Shown in pieces: positions 49,628 through 58,005 of a stretch of 64,000 bases of DNA. The notes below the pieces were generated by a model. That model searched no databases. It worked only from the letters and a program-made list of their open reading frames with translations, and had not been told where the DNA came from. The DNA comes from an uncultured Clostridia bacterium. GTDB taxonomy: Bacteria > Bacillota > Clostridia > Oscillospirales > Butyricicoccaceae. The DNA is taken from positions 1-64,000 of the forward strand of contig CALWJQ010000097.1 of assembly GCA_944381055.1 (NCBI GenBank), read 5' to 3'. Position numbers and translations under genes: made by a program. The first letter of the stretch is position 1. Each line of letters starts with the position of its first letter.

Positions 49628-49718
49628 TTTTCCGTTCTTCATCCACCAGGGGGGACAAACCGTCCCCCCTGATTCTTGCTGCTTTTACTTCGGAACAAAC
49701 CATAAAGGAGCTGCATGT

Positions 49719-50975
49719 ATGCAGGATTTTTCATTTTCGCCCGAGCTGCTCGCGCTGGCCGACAGGGCAGAAGACAAGGCCCGGCGGCGCTTTGCGGCCA
49801 TCGACGCCGTTTCGCAGCAGTGTACGGCGCGGGTTCTGGCGGCCTTTGCACGCCACCGGGTCTCGGACGCATGCTTTGGCGGCACGACGGGCTACGGCTA
49901 TGACGATGTCGGCCGCGAGCGCTTAGAGGCCGTTTATGCCGATGTATTCGGCTGCGAAAAGGCGCTGGTGCGCCACAGCTTTGTCAACGGGACGCATGCC
50001 ATCGCCTGCGCCATGTTTTCCGCTGTCAAGACGGGCGACACGCTTCTGTCCGTCACGGGCGGCGTATACGACACCCTGCGCACCGTCGCCGGCGCGCACG
50101 GCGCGCTGGGCGGCACCTTTGCCGACTACGGCATCGGCTACCGCGAAGTGCCTCTTAAAGGCGGCGCGCCCGACTTCCCCGCCATCCGCGAAGCGGCGGC
50201 CGCAAAAGACGTCCGGGCCGTTTTCATCCAGCGTTCGCGCGGGTACGGCGACCGCAAAAGCCTGACAAGCGCCGAAATCGGTGAGCTCTGCGCCCTTGTC
50301 CGGTCGGTCAACCCCGGCGCCGCCGTCATCGTGGACAACTGCTACGGCGAGTTCTGCGAGACGGCTGAACCGACGCACCACGGCGCCGATCTCATTTGCG
50401 GTTCGCTCATCAAAAATCCCGGCGGCGGCCTGGCGCCTTCGGGCGGATACGTCGCCGGGCGCGCCGACCTGGTCGAAAAGGCGGCTTTCCGCCTGACTGT
50501 GCCCGGAATCGGCGGCGAATGCGGGCCGACGCTTGGACTCAACCGCGCGCTCTTCCAGGGCTTTTTCATGGCCCCGCACACGGTGGCGCAGGCGTTAAAG
50601 ACAGCCGTTTTCTGTGCCGCGCTGCTTGAAGATCTGGGCTGCGACCTGTCCCCCCGCTGGGACGAGGATCGCTGCGACATCATCCAGACCATCCGCTTCG
50701 GCTCGCCCGATCCCCTTTTGGCGTTCTGCCGCGGCATCCAGGCCGGCGCGCCGGTCGACGCCTATGTCACGCCCGAGCCGTGGGACATGCCGGGTTATGA
50801 CTGCCCGGTCGTCATGGCGGCCGGCGCTTTTGTCCAGGGGGCTTCCATCGAACTTTCCTGCGACGCACCTATGCGTCCGCCCTATATCGCCTATTTACAG
50901 GGCGGCCTGACTTATGAATCGGGCAAGCTGGGCATCCTGACGGCGGCGCAGGGCATGATCGACGCAAAAAAATAA
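49719..50975 (+). CDS. Methionine gamma-lyase-family / aluminium-resistance-type PLP protein
   Basis: 418 residues, the YnbB-like family. The PLP-enzyme core is visible: F-V-N-G-T-H-A-I-A-C near residue 87, V-D-N-C-Y-G-E-F near 208, and the putative Schiff-base lysine in G-S-L-I-K-N-P-G-G-G. Annotations of this family (methionine gamma-lyase, aluminium resistance) rest on weak evidence; the substrate is probably a sulfur or other amino acid. AAAGGAG precedes ATG 49719. It begins 91 nt after the M42 genes and may be in the same transcript. Confidence 0.85.
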   Translation: MQDFSFSPELLALADRAEDKARRRFAAIDAVSQQCTARVLAAFARHRVSDACFGGTTGYGYDDVGRERLEAVYADVFGCEKALVRHSFVNGTHAIACAMFSAVKTGDTLLSVTGGVYDTLRTVAGAHGALGGTFADYGIGYREVPLKGGAPDFPAIREAAAAKDVRAVFIQRSRGYGDRKSLTSAEIGELCALVRSVNPGAAVIVDNCYGEFCETAEPTHHGADLICGSLIKNPGGGLAPSGGYVAGRADLVEKAAFRLTVPGIGGECGPTLGLNRALFQGFFMAPHTVAQALKTAVFCAALLEDLGCDLSPRWDEDRCDIIQTIRFGSPDPLLAFCRGIQAGAPVDAYVTPEPWDMPGYDCPVVMAAGAFVQGASIELSCDAPMRPPYIAYLQGGLTYESGKLGILTAAQGMIDAKK

Positions 50976-50984
50976 AAATTTCCG

Positions 50985-51026
50985 GCTGCCGAAGCGCTTG
51001 TCTGTCTTCGGCAGCTCTTTTATTTT
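50985..51026 (+). terminator. Terminator of the PLP-enzyme gene
   Basis: A 10-bp stem (50985-50994 with 51006-51015), then TCTTTTATTTTG. Confidence 0.85.
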
Positions 51027-51100
51027 GTCACGGATAAAACGCGGCATCCGGCGAAAAATAACTGCGTAAGCACCCAATTTCACATTGCGGAGGGATTTTT

Positions 51101-51658
51101 ATGAAAAAAAAGGCAACGCTGTGCCTGGCGCTTTCGCTGGCCCTGCTGCTTTTTGCCGCCGGCTGCAGCCGTGACGACGATAAAACGACCGGCACGAACA
51201 ACGACGCCGCCCCAAACGCCCCGTCGGACAGCACAGACGAAAACACCGGCAGCGATTCCGACGCTGCGCAGCCCGGCGAAGGCAGCGAAACCGCCAAAGA
51301 CAACATGTCGACGCTGCGCGGACTGATCGGCAAAGCGGACGACGAACTTATCAAAGCCTTTGGCGAGGGCGAGGCCGTCGTCGAAGACGCGCTGACCACC
51401 GGCCGCCGCTACACCATGAACCTTTTGGGCGAAGACATGCCGGTCCACGTTGCGCTGGACAAGGACGGCAAAGTGGTTTCGGCCAACGCCGAACTGCCCG
51501 ACAGCGACGAAGACCGCTGGAACAAGGCGCTGACCGACGCTTTCGGCGACCCCGAAACCGTTGACGACCGCCCCCAATGGATCAAGGACGGCATGATTTA
51601 TTCCATTCAAAAGGCCAACGACAAGCTGGCCCTGATGATCACCGGTCAGTCTGCCTGA
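51101..51658 (+). CDS. Hypothetical acidic lipoprotein
   Basis: 185 residues. The signal peptide ends F-A-A-G-C (Cys near 22), so it is lipid-anchored outside the membrane. A disordered, Asp/Asn/Ser-rich linker (to about 65) leads to a small folded domain with R-G-L-I-G-K-A-D-D-E-L and Y-S-I-Q-K-A-N-D-K-L. Family not recognised. GGAGGG lies upstream. Confidence 0.75.
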   Translation: MKKKATLCLALSLALLLFAAGCSRDDDKTTGTNNDAAPNAPSDSTDENTGSDSDAAQPGEGSETAKDNMSTLRGLIGKADDELIKAFGEGEAVVEDALTTGRRYTMNLLGEDMPVHVALDKDGKVVSANAELPDSDEDRWNKALTDAFGDPETVDDRPQWIKDGMIYSIQKANDKLALMITGQSA

Positions 51659-51664
51659 CCGCAA

Positions 51665-51688
51665 GACGGCGCAAGCCGTCTTTTTTTG
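51665..51688 (+). terminator. Terminator of the lipoprotein gene
   Basis: A 6-bp stem GACGGC / GCCGTC with GCAA loop, then seven T. Confidence 0.85.
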
Positions 51689-51691
51689 TTC

Positions 51692-51720
51692 TTGTCCGCG
51701 CCTGCCCCCTGTGCTACAAT
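51692..51720 (+). promoter_or_regulatory. Promoter of lrgAB
   Basis: TTGTCC (51692-51697), 17-nt spacer, TACAAT (51715-51720). Confidence 0.6.
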
Positions 51721-51747
51721 AAAGGCAGTCTGACAAGGGGGAATTTC

Positions 51748-52104
51748 ATGAGCCTTATCTTTGAATTCGGCGTGATCCTGGCCGTCTGCCTGGCCGGCGA
51801 GCTGCTGCACGCCCTGCTTCCGCTGCCCGTTCCCGCCAGCATTTACGGCCTTTGCCTTCTTCTGCTCCTGCTGCTGACCGGCGTTGTCAAAGAACGGCAA
51901 ATCGCCCGCGCCTCTGGCTTTTTGCTGGACATCATGGCTCTTTTGTTCGTTCCCGCTGCGGCGGGGATTCTGGCCGTGCGCGATGAAGCCAGCCGGCTGC
52001 TGCTGCCGCTCATGATCGCCGTCCTGCCGGTCACAGCAGGCGTTATGGCCGTGACCGGGCTGAGCGTACAGGCGGTTCGGCGGCGCCAGAGGAAAAACAA
52101 ATGA
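51748..52104 (+). CDS. CidA/LrgA-type holin-like membrane protein
   Basis: 118 residues, four hydrophobic helices, with L-P-V-P-A-S-I-Y-G-L in the first third and L-F-V-P-A-A-A-G-I in the second, the family marks. LrgA/CidA proteins modulate murein hydrolase release and overflow-metabolite transport. GGGGG precedes the start; the stop overlaps the lrgB start. Confidence 0.88.
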   Translation: MSLIFEFGVILAVCLAGELLHALLPLPVPASIYGLCLLLLLLLTGVVKERQIARASGFLLDIMALLFVPAAAGILAVRDEASRLLLPLMIAVLPVTAGVMAVTGLSVQAVRRRQRKNK

Positions 52105-52796
52105 TGGATCTTCTGATAAACTCGTCATATTTTGCCGTTTTGCTGACCATCGGCGCCTTCTATGCCGGACAGGCGGTCCGCCGCCGCACCGGGCTCGACA
52201 TCGCCAACCCCCTGCTCATTGCGGTGCTCATTGTCATCGCTGTTCTGCTCGCGCTCGGCGTCGATATTGAAACCTATCAGGCCGGCGCGCAGTTCGTCAG
52301 CTGGCTTCTGACGCCGGCGACCGTCTGCCTGGCCCTGCCCCTGTACCGCCAGATCAGCGTGCTGCGCCGCAATGCGGCCGCCGCCATCACCGGCGTGCTG
52401 ATGGGAGTGTTGTCAAGCGCTGTTTTTATCGCACTGCTCGCGCTGGTTTTGGGGCTGAACGCACGCGAAACCGCGACACTGCTTCCCAAGTCGGTGACCA
52501 CGGCCATCGGCGTCGGGATTTCCGAAGAGCTGGGCGGCATCCCGGCCCTGACGGTAGCCGCTATCATTTTGACCGGGTTGTGCGGGAACCTGATGGCGCG
52601 GCCGCTGTGCCGCCTGCTGAAAATCACCGATCCGGTGGCGCGCGGCCTGACCATCGGAGCGTCAAGCCACGCCATCGGGACGGCCAAAGCGCTGGAAATG
52701 GGCGAGGTCGAGGGTGCGATGAGCTCGGCCGCCGTTGCGGTCTGCGGTCTGGTCACGGTTTTTGCAGCACCGCTTTTCATGCGTTTTTTCGCCTGA
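52101..52796 (+). CDS. LrgB-type membrane protein
   Basis: 231 residues with about 7 helices; L-L-P-K-S-V-T-T-A-I-G and G-A-S-S-H-A-I-G-T-A-K-A are the LrgB signatures. It partners LrgA, and plant and bacterial relatives move glycolate or pyruvate. The ATGA overlap (4 nt) gives coupled translation with lrgA. Confidence 0.93.
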   Translation: MMDLLINSSYFAVLLTIGAFYAGQAVRRRTGLDIANPLLIAVLIVIAVLLALGVDIETYQAGAQFVSWLLTPATVCLALPLYRQISVLRRNAAAAITGVLMGVLSSAVFIALLALVLGLNARETATLLPKSVTTAIGVGISEELGGIPALTVAAIILTGLCGNLMARPLCRLLKITDPVARGLTIGASSHAIGTAKALEMGEVEGAMSSAAVAVCGLVTVFAAPLFMRFFA

Positions 52797-52804
52797 GCAG
52801 GCAA

Positions 52805-52833
52805 AAGGCCCGGCATTCCGTGCCGGGCCTTGT
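52805..52833. terminator. Terminator after lrgB
   Basis: An 11-bp stem AAGGCCCGGCA / TGCCGGGCCTT with short loop, between convergent genes; the T-tail is weak on the plus strand. Confidence 0.65.
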
Positions 52834-53120
52834 TACAGCAGGCATCCCAGTGCAATGTCCTGCCACGCCTGGTAAAACGCTTTCCCTTCGAGCAGCGCGT
52901 GCCGGACAAGGGATTCTGTGCTGTCAAACGCCTGTTCCTGCTCGTCCAGCCACAATGAAACGGTTTTTGCAGACCCGGATCGGGATATAAACCCCGGCCT
53001 GCCCTGCCAATCAAATTCCAGTTCACGGCCATGATCGATCAGCCAGATAAGCGCGGAAAGCGCTTTTTTGTCAAACAATTCACGGACTATCCGGTCGTGC
53101 AGCGAAACGGTTTCCTGCAT
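52833..53120 (-). CDS. Small hypothetical protein downstream of larA
   Basis: 95 residues, acidic/aromatic mix (R-I-V-R-E-L-F-D-K-K-A-L-S-A-L-I-W-L-I-D-H-G-R-E-L-E-F). No transmembrane helix or known family. It begins 9 nt after larA, and GGGAAAAA precedes the ATG, so it is expressed with larA. Confidence 0.6.
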   Translation of the reverse strand: MQETVSLHDRIVRELFDKKALSALIWLIDHGRELEFDWQGRPGFISRSGSAKTVSLWLDEQEQAFDSTESLVRHALLEGKAFYQAWQDIALGCLL

Positions 53121-53129
53121 TGTTTTTCC

Positions 53130-54404
53130 CTACTGCGCGACAACGACGGCCACGCCGTCGGGAATGACGACGACACGCGCTTTCTCACCCACCAGCCTGC
53201 GGGCCGCGGCCAGCGCCTCGTCGGGTGTGCGCGCCGGAATCATATTGGCTGCCCGGATCTTTTCAGGCGGCAGGCGGTCGCTGACCAGGATGACCTGATG
53301 GTTTTTGAGCGCGCGGGCATACACCTGTACGTTCCACTGTTCGGGAATACTCTCTCTGGGCGGGATTCCCGACAGGTACCGCTCGATTTCCAGCGGCGTG
53401 CCCATGGTCATCAGTCTTTCAAAATGAACCCCACCCATGCCGTCGGCACAGCCGCAGCACATGACGATGACACCGCCGTCGCGGCAGCAGGCGGCGGCCG
53501 TCGACACCGCCTTGACCGACTGATACAGGTTCTGATCCAGCGGATACCCGCCGTTCGAGGTGACGACAATGTCGCCCTCTGTCCGCGGGCACTGCGCCAG
53601 CGAGCGGACAAATTCCACACCTGCTTCATGGGCGCGTTCAAAGTGCCCGGCAAAGGCGGCGATGATTTCTTTGCCGCCGCCCAGGGCCACATTGAAGATA
53701 AATTGCAGGTTGACGCGGCGCGCCGCCTCGATCATGTCCTGGTGAATGGGGTTTTCATCCAGCACCCCGGCTTGCGCAAAGGGACTGGCAACGGCGCGGA
53801 ACGAATGGTTTTCGTTGACCGTTTCCGCTGAACAGATGCCGGGCAAAATGCTCTTGCGGCCGCCGGAAAATCCGGCAAAAAAATGCGGCTCGATAAACCC
53901 TTCGGCCACCAGCAGGTCGCACTGCGCCGCCAGGCGGTGAACAAAAAACGAAGCGCCGGACGGCAGCGTTCCCATATCGGTAAAATCATCTGGGCAAAAG
54001 GCGTCGCTGACAACGATGCGTTCATGATCGACAATATCGTCCCCAAACATGCGGCGCTGCTCTGCTTCCGTCGTTTTCCGGTGCAGGCCGGTCGCTATCA
54101 GGATGGTGATGCGGGCGCCGGGACTGCCGAGGCGGATTTCGCGCAGCAGCGCCGGCAGCGTCAGCCGGCTGGGCATTGCCCGCGTGTGATCGCTCGTCAC
54201 CAGCACGACGTCGCGCTTTCCGGCCGCCAGTTCGCGCAGCGGCCGCGAAGCAATGGGATTTTGCAAAGCCTGTTCGATAATGTCCGGCTCGCTCCGCCCG
54301 GGCTGAAAATCATGTGTCCGTGCGGTAATGACGGCCGCCAGCCGCTCTTCTTCGACGTGGAGCAGCAGGGAGCCGGTATGGTACGGAATGGGAATGGTTC
54401 TCAT
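53130..54404 (-). CDS. larA: Nickel-dependent lactate racemase family protein (LarA-like)
   Basis: 424 residues. The conserved histidines and lysine of LarA fit: V-T-S-D-H-T-R-A-M, A-E-G-F-I-E-P-H-F-F-A-G-F-S-G-G-R-K-S-I-L-P-G and then N-E-N-H. The lysine carries the pincer nickel cofactor, made by LarB, LarC and LarE, none of which is here. It racemises lactate or a related 2-hydroxy acid. ATG 54404 is chosen (AGGAGA 6-7 nt before); ATG 54410 would be too close. Confidence 0.85.
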   Translation of the reverse strand: MRTIPIPYHTGSLLLHVEEERLAAVITARTHDFQPGRSEPDIIEQALQNPIASRPLRELAAGKRDVVLVTSDHTRAMPSRLTLPALLREIRLGSPGARITILIATGLHRKTTEAEQRRMFGDDIVDHERIVVSDAFCPDDFTDMGTLPSGASFFVHRLAAQCDLLVAEGFIEPHFFAGFSGGRKSILPGICSAETVNENHSFRAVASPFAQAGVLDENPIHQDMIEAARRVNLQFIFNVALGGGKEIIAAFAGHFERAHEAGVEFVRSLAQCPRTEGDIVVTSNGGYPLDQNLYQSVKAVSTAAACCRDGGVIVMCCGCADGMGGVHFERLMTMGTPLEIERYLSGIPPRESIPEQWNVQVYARALKNHQVILVSDRLPPEKIRAANMIPARTPDEALAAARRLVGEKARVVVIPDGVAVVVAQ

Positions 54405-54434
54405 CGGCATTCTCCTTTCACTCTGGCTGTTATC

Positions 54435-54463
54435 AGCATACCCGCCGCGGGCAAAAAAGTCAA
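54435..54463 (-). promoter_or_regulatory. Promoter of larA
   Basis: Minus strand TTGACT (54458-54463), 17-nt spacer, TATGCT (54435-54440). Confidence 0.65.
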
Positions 54464-54535
54464 TCCCAGCGCTCACATCCCGCCGCGTTCCGGCATAGGA
54501 TAGCAAGGAATCCTGCCGGAAAGGGGCTGACGCTT

Positions 54536-55045
54536 ATGGCGTTTGAAATTCATCCGTACGACCGTGAAGCCGCCGTCGCCTATGCCCACAAATGGGCGTA
54601 CAGGCGCAACCCGAAATATCTGGATTTTGAAAATATCGGCGGCGACTGCACCAACTTTGCCAGCCAGTGCCTGTATGCGGGCAGCGGCGTACAAAACTAC
54701 ACGCCCGTGTACGGCTGGTACTACATCACCCCTGACCGGCGTTCCGCGTCGTGGACCGGGGTTCAGTATTTCTATAATTTTCTGATCGGGAACCGCGGCG
54801 TGGCCCCTTTCGGCCGTGAAGTGTCGATCGACGCCGTCGAACCCGGGGATTTTGTCCAGCTGGCGACCCACCGCGACCAGTACCACCACACGCCGGTCAT
54901 CGTCGCAGCGGGCGCGCAGCCGCGGCTGCAAAACATCCTGGTTGCCGCCCATTCCTATGACGCTGACAACCGGCCGCTAAGCAGCTACGACATCCGAAAA
55001 ATCCGCTTTATCCACATCGAAGGCGTGCGCCGGCTCGCGCTGTAA
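54536..55045 (+). CDS. Amidase_6-domain protein
   Basis: 169 residues, nearly all one domain. G-G-D-C-T-N-F-A-S-Q with catalytic-type Cys, and the later T-P-V-I-V-A-A-G and H-S-Y-D, fit Amidase_6 (NlpC/P60-like papain fold). No signal peptide is visible, so it may be cytoplasmic or a spore/forespore protein. GGAAAGGGG precedes ATG 54536. Substrate unknown. Confidence 0.8.
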   Translation: MAFEIHPYDREAAVAYAHKWAYRRNPKYLDFENIGGDCTNFASQCLYAGSGVQNYTPVYGWYYITPDRRSASWTGVQYFYNFLIGNRGVAPFGREVSIDAVEPGDFVQLATHRDQYHHTPVIVAAGAQPRLQNILVAAHSYDADNRPLSSYDIRKIRFIHIEGVRRLAL

Positions 55046-55050
55046 AACAG

Positions 55051-55084
55051 AAAGCGGCAGCCCGCTTGCAGGCTGCCGCTTTGA
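55051..55084. terminator. Bidirectional terminator
   Basis: A 12-bp perfect stem (55051-55062 with 55071-55082) between the convergent Amidase_6 and rny genes. Confidence 0.8.
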
Positions 55085-56635
55085 TTATTTCGCGTATTCT
55101 ACAGCGCGGGTCTCGCGCACGACGTTGACCTTGATCTGTCCGGGATAATTGAGTTCGCTCTCGATCTTCTTGGCCAGTTCGCGGGCCAGCAGAACCATCT
55201 CGTCGTCTTTAACCTCGTCGGGCTTGACAACAATGCGGATCTCCCGCCCCGCCTGGAAGGCGAAACTCTTCTCTACGCCCTTCATGCTGTCAGCAAGCTC
55301 TTCCAGTTTTTCCAGGCGCTTGATGTAAGCTTCCAGGTTCTCGCGGCGCGCGCCGGGGCGCGCCGCCGAAATGGCGTCGGCCGCCTGCACAATGCAGGCC
55401 ACGACCGTCTGCGCTTCCACGTCGCCGTGGTGCGCGTGAATGGCATGGACAACCTCGGCGTTTTCACGGTACTTTTTGGCCAGATCCACGCCGATGTTGA
55501 CGTGGCTGCCCTCGACCTCGTGCGTGACGGCCTTGCCGATGTCGTGCAGCAACCCGGCGCGCTTGGCCAGCATGACGTCAGCCCCCAGCTCGCCCGCCAG
55601 CAGGCCGGCGATATGGGCGACCTCGATGGAGTGGTTGAGGACGTTCTGCCCGTAGCTTGTGCGGTAATGCATCCGCCCGAGCAGCTTGAGCAGTTCGGGA
55701 TGAATCCCGTGCAGCCCTGTTTCGAACAGCGCGCGCTCGCCTTCCTGCCGGATGACGTTTTCAACCTCGCGGCGCGACTTTTCAACGGTTTCCTCGATGC
55801 GGGCGGGGTGGATACGGCCGTCCAGGATGAGCTTTTCAAGCGCCAAACGGGCGACTTCGCGGCGTACCGGATCAAAGCTCGACAGCGTGATGGCCTCGGG
55901 CGTATCGTCAATAATCAGGTCGACGCCGGTCAGCGTCTCCAGCGTCCGGATATTACGTCCTTCGCGGCCGATAATGCGTCCCTTCATTTCGTCATTGGGC
56001 AGCGGCACAACCGAAACGGTCGCTTCGCTGACATGATCGGCCGCACAGCGCTGGATGGCGACAGACAGGATCTCACGCGCTTTCTGGTCGCTGTCTTCCT
56101 TGAGCTGGCGCTCGATTTCCTTGAGCTTGAGCGCCGCGTCATGGCGCGCTTCATTTTCCACCTGCTCGACCAGATAGTTTTTGGCTTCCTCTGCCGTCAG
56201 GCCGGAAATGCGCTCGAGCACCTCGAGCTGGCTTTTCTTCAAAGCGTTCACTTCCTGCTGCAAATCTTCGGTCTGCTTAAGCTTCTGGGCGAGCTTTTCC
56301 TCTTTCTGCTCTACGCTTTCGTACTTGCGGTCAATGGACTCTTCTTTTTGCTGCAAACGCCGCTCCTGCTTCTGCTGTTCGGCACGGCGTTCCTTGGTTT
56401 CCTTGTCAAACTCAGCGCGGGCGCGGTAGATCTCCTCGCGTGCTTCCACAACGGCTTCACGCTTTTTCGCCTCGGCGCCTTTGATTGCCTCGTTGATGAT
56501 GCGCGTCGCCTCATCTTCGGCACTGCCGATTTCTTTTTCTGCGATTTTTTTGCGATAGGTATACCCGACAAAAAGACCTGCGGCAGCGCCGACCAGCAGA
56601 GCGACAACACAAAACAACCATCCCTGTGGTGGCAA
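55085..56635 (-). CDS. rny: Ribonuclease Y
   Basis: 516 residues, normal. N-terminal membrane helix ([15 protein letters not shown]), a long coiled coil (to about 190), KH domain with [12 protein letters not shown], then the HD domain with L-L-H-D-I-G-K-A. It is the main endonuclease initiating mRNA decay in many Firmicutes. Start is TTG 56635 behind GGAGGG at 6 nt. Confidence 0.97.
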   Translation of the reverse strand: MPPQGWLFCVVALLVGAAAGLFVGYTYRKKIAEKEIGSAEDEATRIINEAIKGAEAKKREAVVEAREEIYRARAEFDKETKERRAEQQKQERRLQQKEESIDRKYESVEQKEEKLAQKLKQTEDLQQEVNALKKSQLEVLERISGLTAEEAKNYLVEQVENEARHDAALKLKEIERQLKEDSDQKAREILSVAIQRCAADHVSEATVSVVPLPNDEMKGRIIGREGRNIRTLETLTGVDLIIDDTPEAITLSSFDPVRREVARLALEKLILDGRIHPARIEETVEKSRREVENVIRQEGERALFETGLHGIHPELLKLLGRMHYRTSYGQNVLNHSIEVAHIAGLLAGELGADVMLAKRAGLLHDIGKAVTHEVEGSHVNIGVDLAKKYRENAEVVHAIHAHHGDVEAQTVVACIVQAADAISAARPGARRENLEAYIKRLEKLEELADSMKGVEKSFAFQAGREIRIVVKPDEVKDDEMVLLARELAKKIESELNYPGQIKVNVVRETRAVEYAK

Positions 56636-56738
56636 GCTGTACCCTCCTTATAAAATGTAAATGTCGATGAATAGCAGCAGTGCGGCTACGTCGAACAAAA
56701 CGGGCAAAACCGCACAAAACTCCATATTATCTTGTTTA

Positions 56739-56767
56739 ATTTTAGCTCGAATCGTATACAATGTCAA
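56739..56767 (-). promoter_or_regulatory. Promoter of rny
   Basis: Minus strand TTGACA (56762-56767), 17-nt spacer, TAAAAT (56739-56744). Confidence 0.7.
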
Positions 56768-56817
56768 GTATCTGGCGCAAAAACCGCAATTTTGCGTCGG
56801 CGGCGGCGCGCTGTACA

Positions 56818-56846
56818 TTGCATTTTGACACAAAAAATAATATAAT
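56818..56846 (+). promoter_or_regulatory. Promoter of the HD-GYP/kinase operon
   Basis: TTGCAT (56818-56823), 17-nt spacer, TATAAT (56841-56846), 40 nt before the start. Confidence 0.7.
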
Positions 56847-56886
56847 AAATCGGAACAAAACACACAGAAAACAGCGGGGAATATTT

Positions 56887-58005
56887 ATGCAGCCATCCAG
56901 CCTTTGGGTCAACGGGGCCGAAGTCCCCAACACACTTGTGATTATCGACGATTCCGACATCAACCGCGCCGTGCTGGAAAGTATTTTTTCCGACGTTTAC
57001 GCCATCGAACATGCCTCTGACGGCCGTGAAGGGCTTGAACTGCTCCAGCGCGGCAAAGACGACGTCTGCGCGGTGCTGCTCGACGTCGTCATGCCGGTTA
57101 TGGACGGCGTCGAACTGCTCAGGCAGCTTGACAAACAGGGCCTTTTGCCGCAGATCCCGGTTTTTCTCGTCACGGCCGAAGCCAGCAGCGAAGTCACCCG
57201 CCTGGCTTACGACCTGGGCGTGGTCGATGTGATCAGCAAGCCGGTCATCCCCTATATCGTCCGCCGGCGGGTCAGCTCGGTCGTTGAGCTGTACCAGGCC
57301 CGGCGCCGCCTGGGCGGCGTGGTCGAGCAGCAGCAGTCCCGCCTGCTCGAACAGGCGCGGCAGATCGTCGACCTGAGCATCGGCATGATTGAGGCACTTT
57401 CCACAGCCATTGAATTCCGCAGTGGCGAATCGGGCAGCCATGTCCGGCGCATCCGTGACATCACGGCGTTTCTGCTGCGTGAAACCGAACTGGGGGACGG
57501 CCTGTCCGGCGAGCAGATTGACCAGATCGCGCTGGCGGCCGTCATGCACGATGTGGGCAAAATCGCCATCCCGGACGCCATTTTGAACAAGCCCGGACGC
57601 CTGACGCCCGAAGAATTCGAGATCATGAAGACTCACACCGTCCAGGGCAGCGTCCTGTTGTCCAAAATCCCGCAGATGCGCGCCCACCCCATTTACGGCT
57701 ATGCGCGCGACATCGCCCTGCACCATCACGAGCGCTGGGACGGGCGCGGGTACCCCGAGGGGCTCAAAGGCGATGAAATCAGCATTTGGGCGCAAATTGT
57801 CTCGATCGCCGACGTTTACGACGCCCTGGTCAGCCCCCGCGTTTACAAAAGCGCTTTCGGCTTTGACGAAGCCGTGGCCATGATTTCCGGCGGGCAGTGC
57901 GGCGTGTTCAGCCCCCGGCTGCTGCGGTGCTTCCTGCGCGTCGAAAGCCGGCTGCGCTCGCTGTATGAATGCCCCGGCTCGCCGGGCGCGGAGGACCCGT
58001 CATGA
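56887..58005 (+). CDS. Response regulator with HD-GYP output domain
   Basis: 372 residues. An N-terminal receiver domain (V-I-I-D-D-S-D-I-N-R; phospho-Asp in L-L-D-V-V-M-P-V-M-D-G) is joined to an HD-GYP domain with M-H-D-V-G-K-I-A-I-P and H-H-H-E-R-W-D-G-R-G-Y-P. HD-GYP proteins cleave cyclic-di-GMP. GGGGA precedes the start. The stop overlaps the start of the kinase gene (ATGA), so this is a cognate pair. Confidence 0.92.
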   Translation: MQPSSLWVNGAEVPNTLVIIDDSDINRAVLESIFSDVYAIEHASDGREGLELLQRGKDDVCAVLLDVVMPVMDGVELLRQLDKQGLLPQIPVFLVTAEASSEVTRLAYDLGVVDVISKPVIPYIVRRRVSSVVELYQARRRLGGVVEQQQSRLLEQARQIVDLSIGMIEALSTAIEFRSGESGSHVRRIRDITAFLLRETELGDGLSGEQIDQIALAAVMHDVGKIAIPDAILNKPGRLTPEEFEIMKTHTVQGSVLLSKIPQMRAHPIYGYARDIALHHHERWDGRGYPEGLKGDEISIWAQIVSIADVYDALVSPRVYKSAFGFDEAVAMISGGQCGVFSPRLLRCFLRVESRLRSLYECPGSPGAEDPS

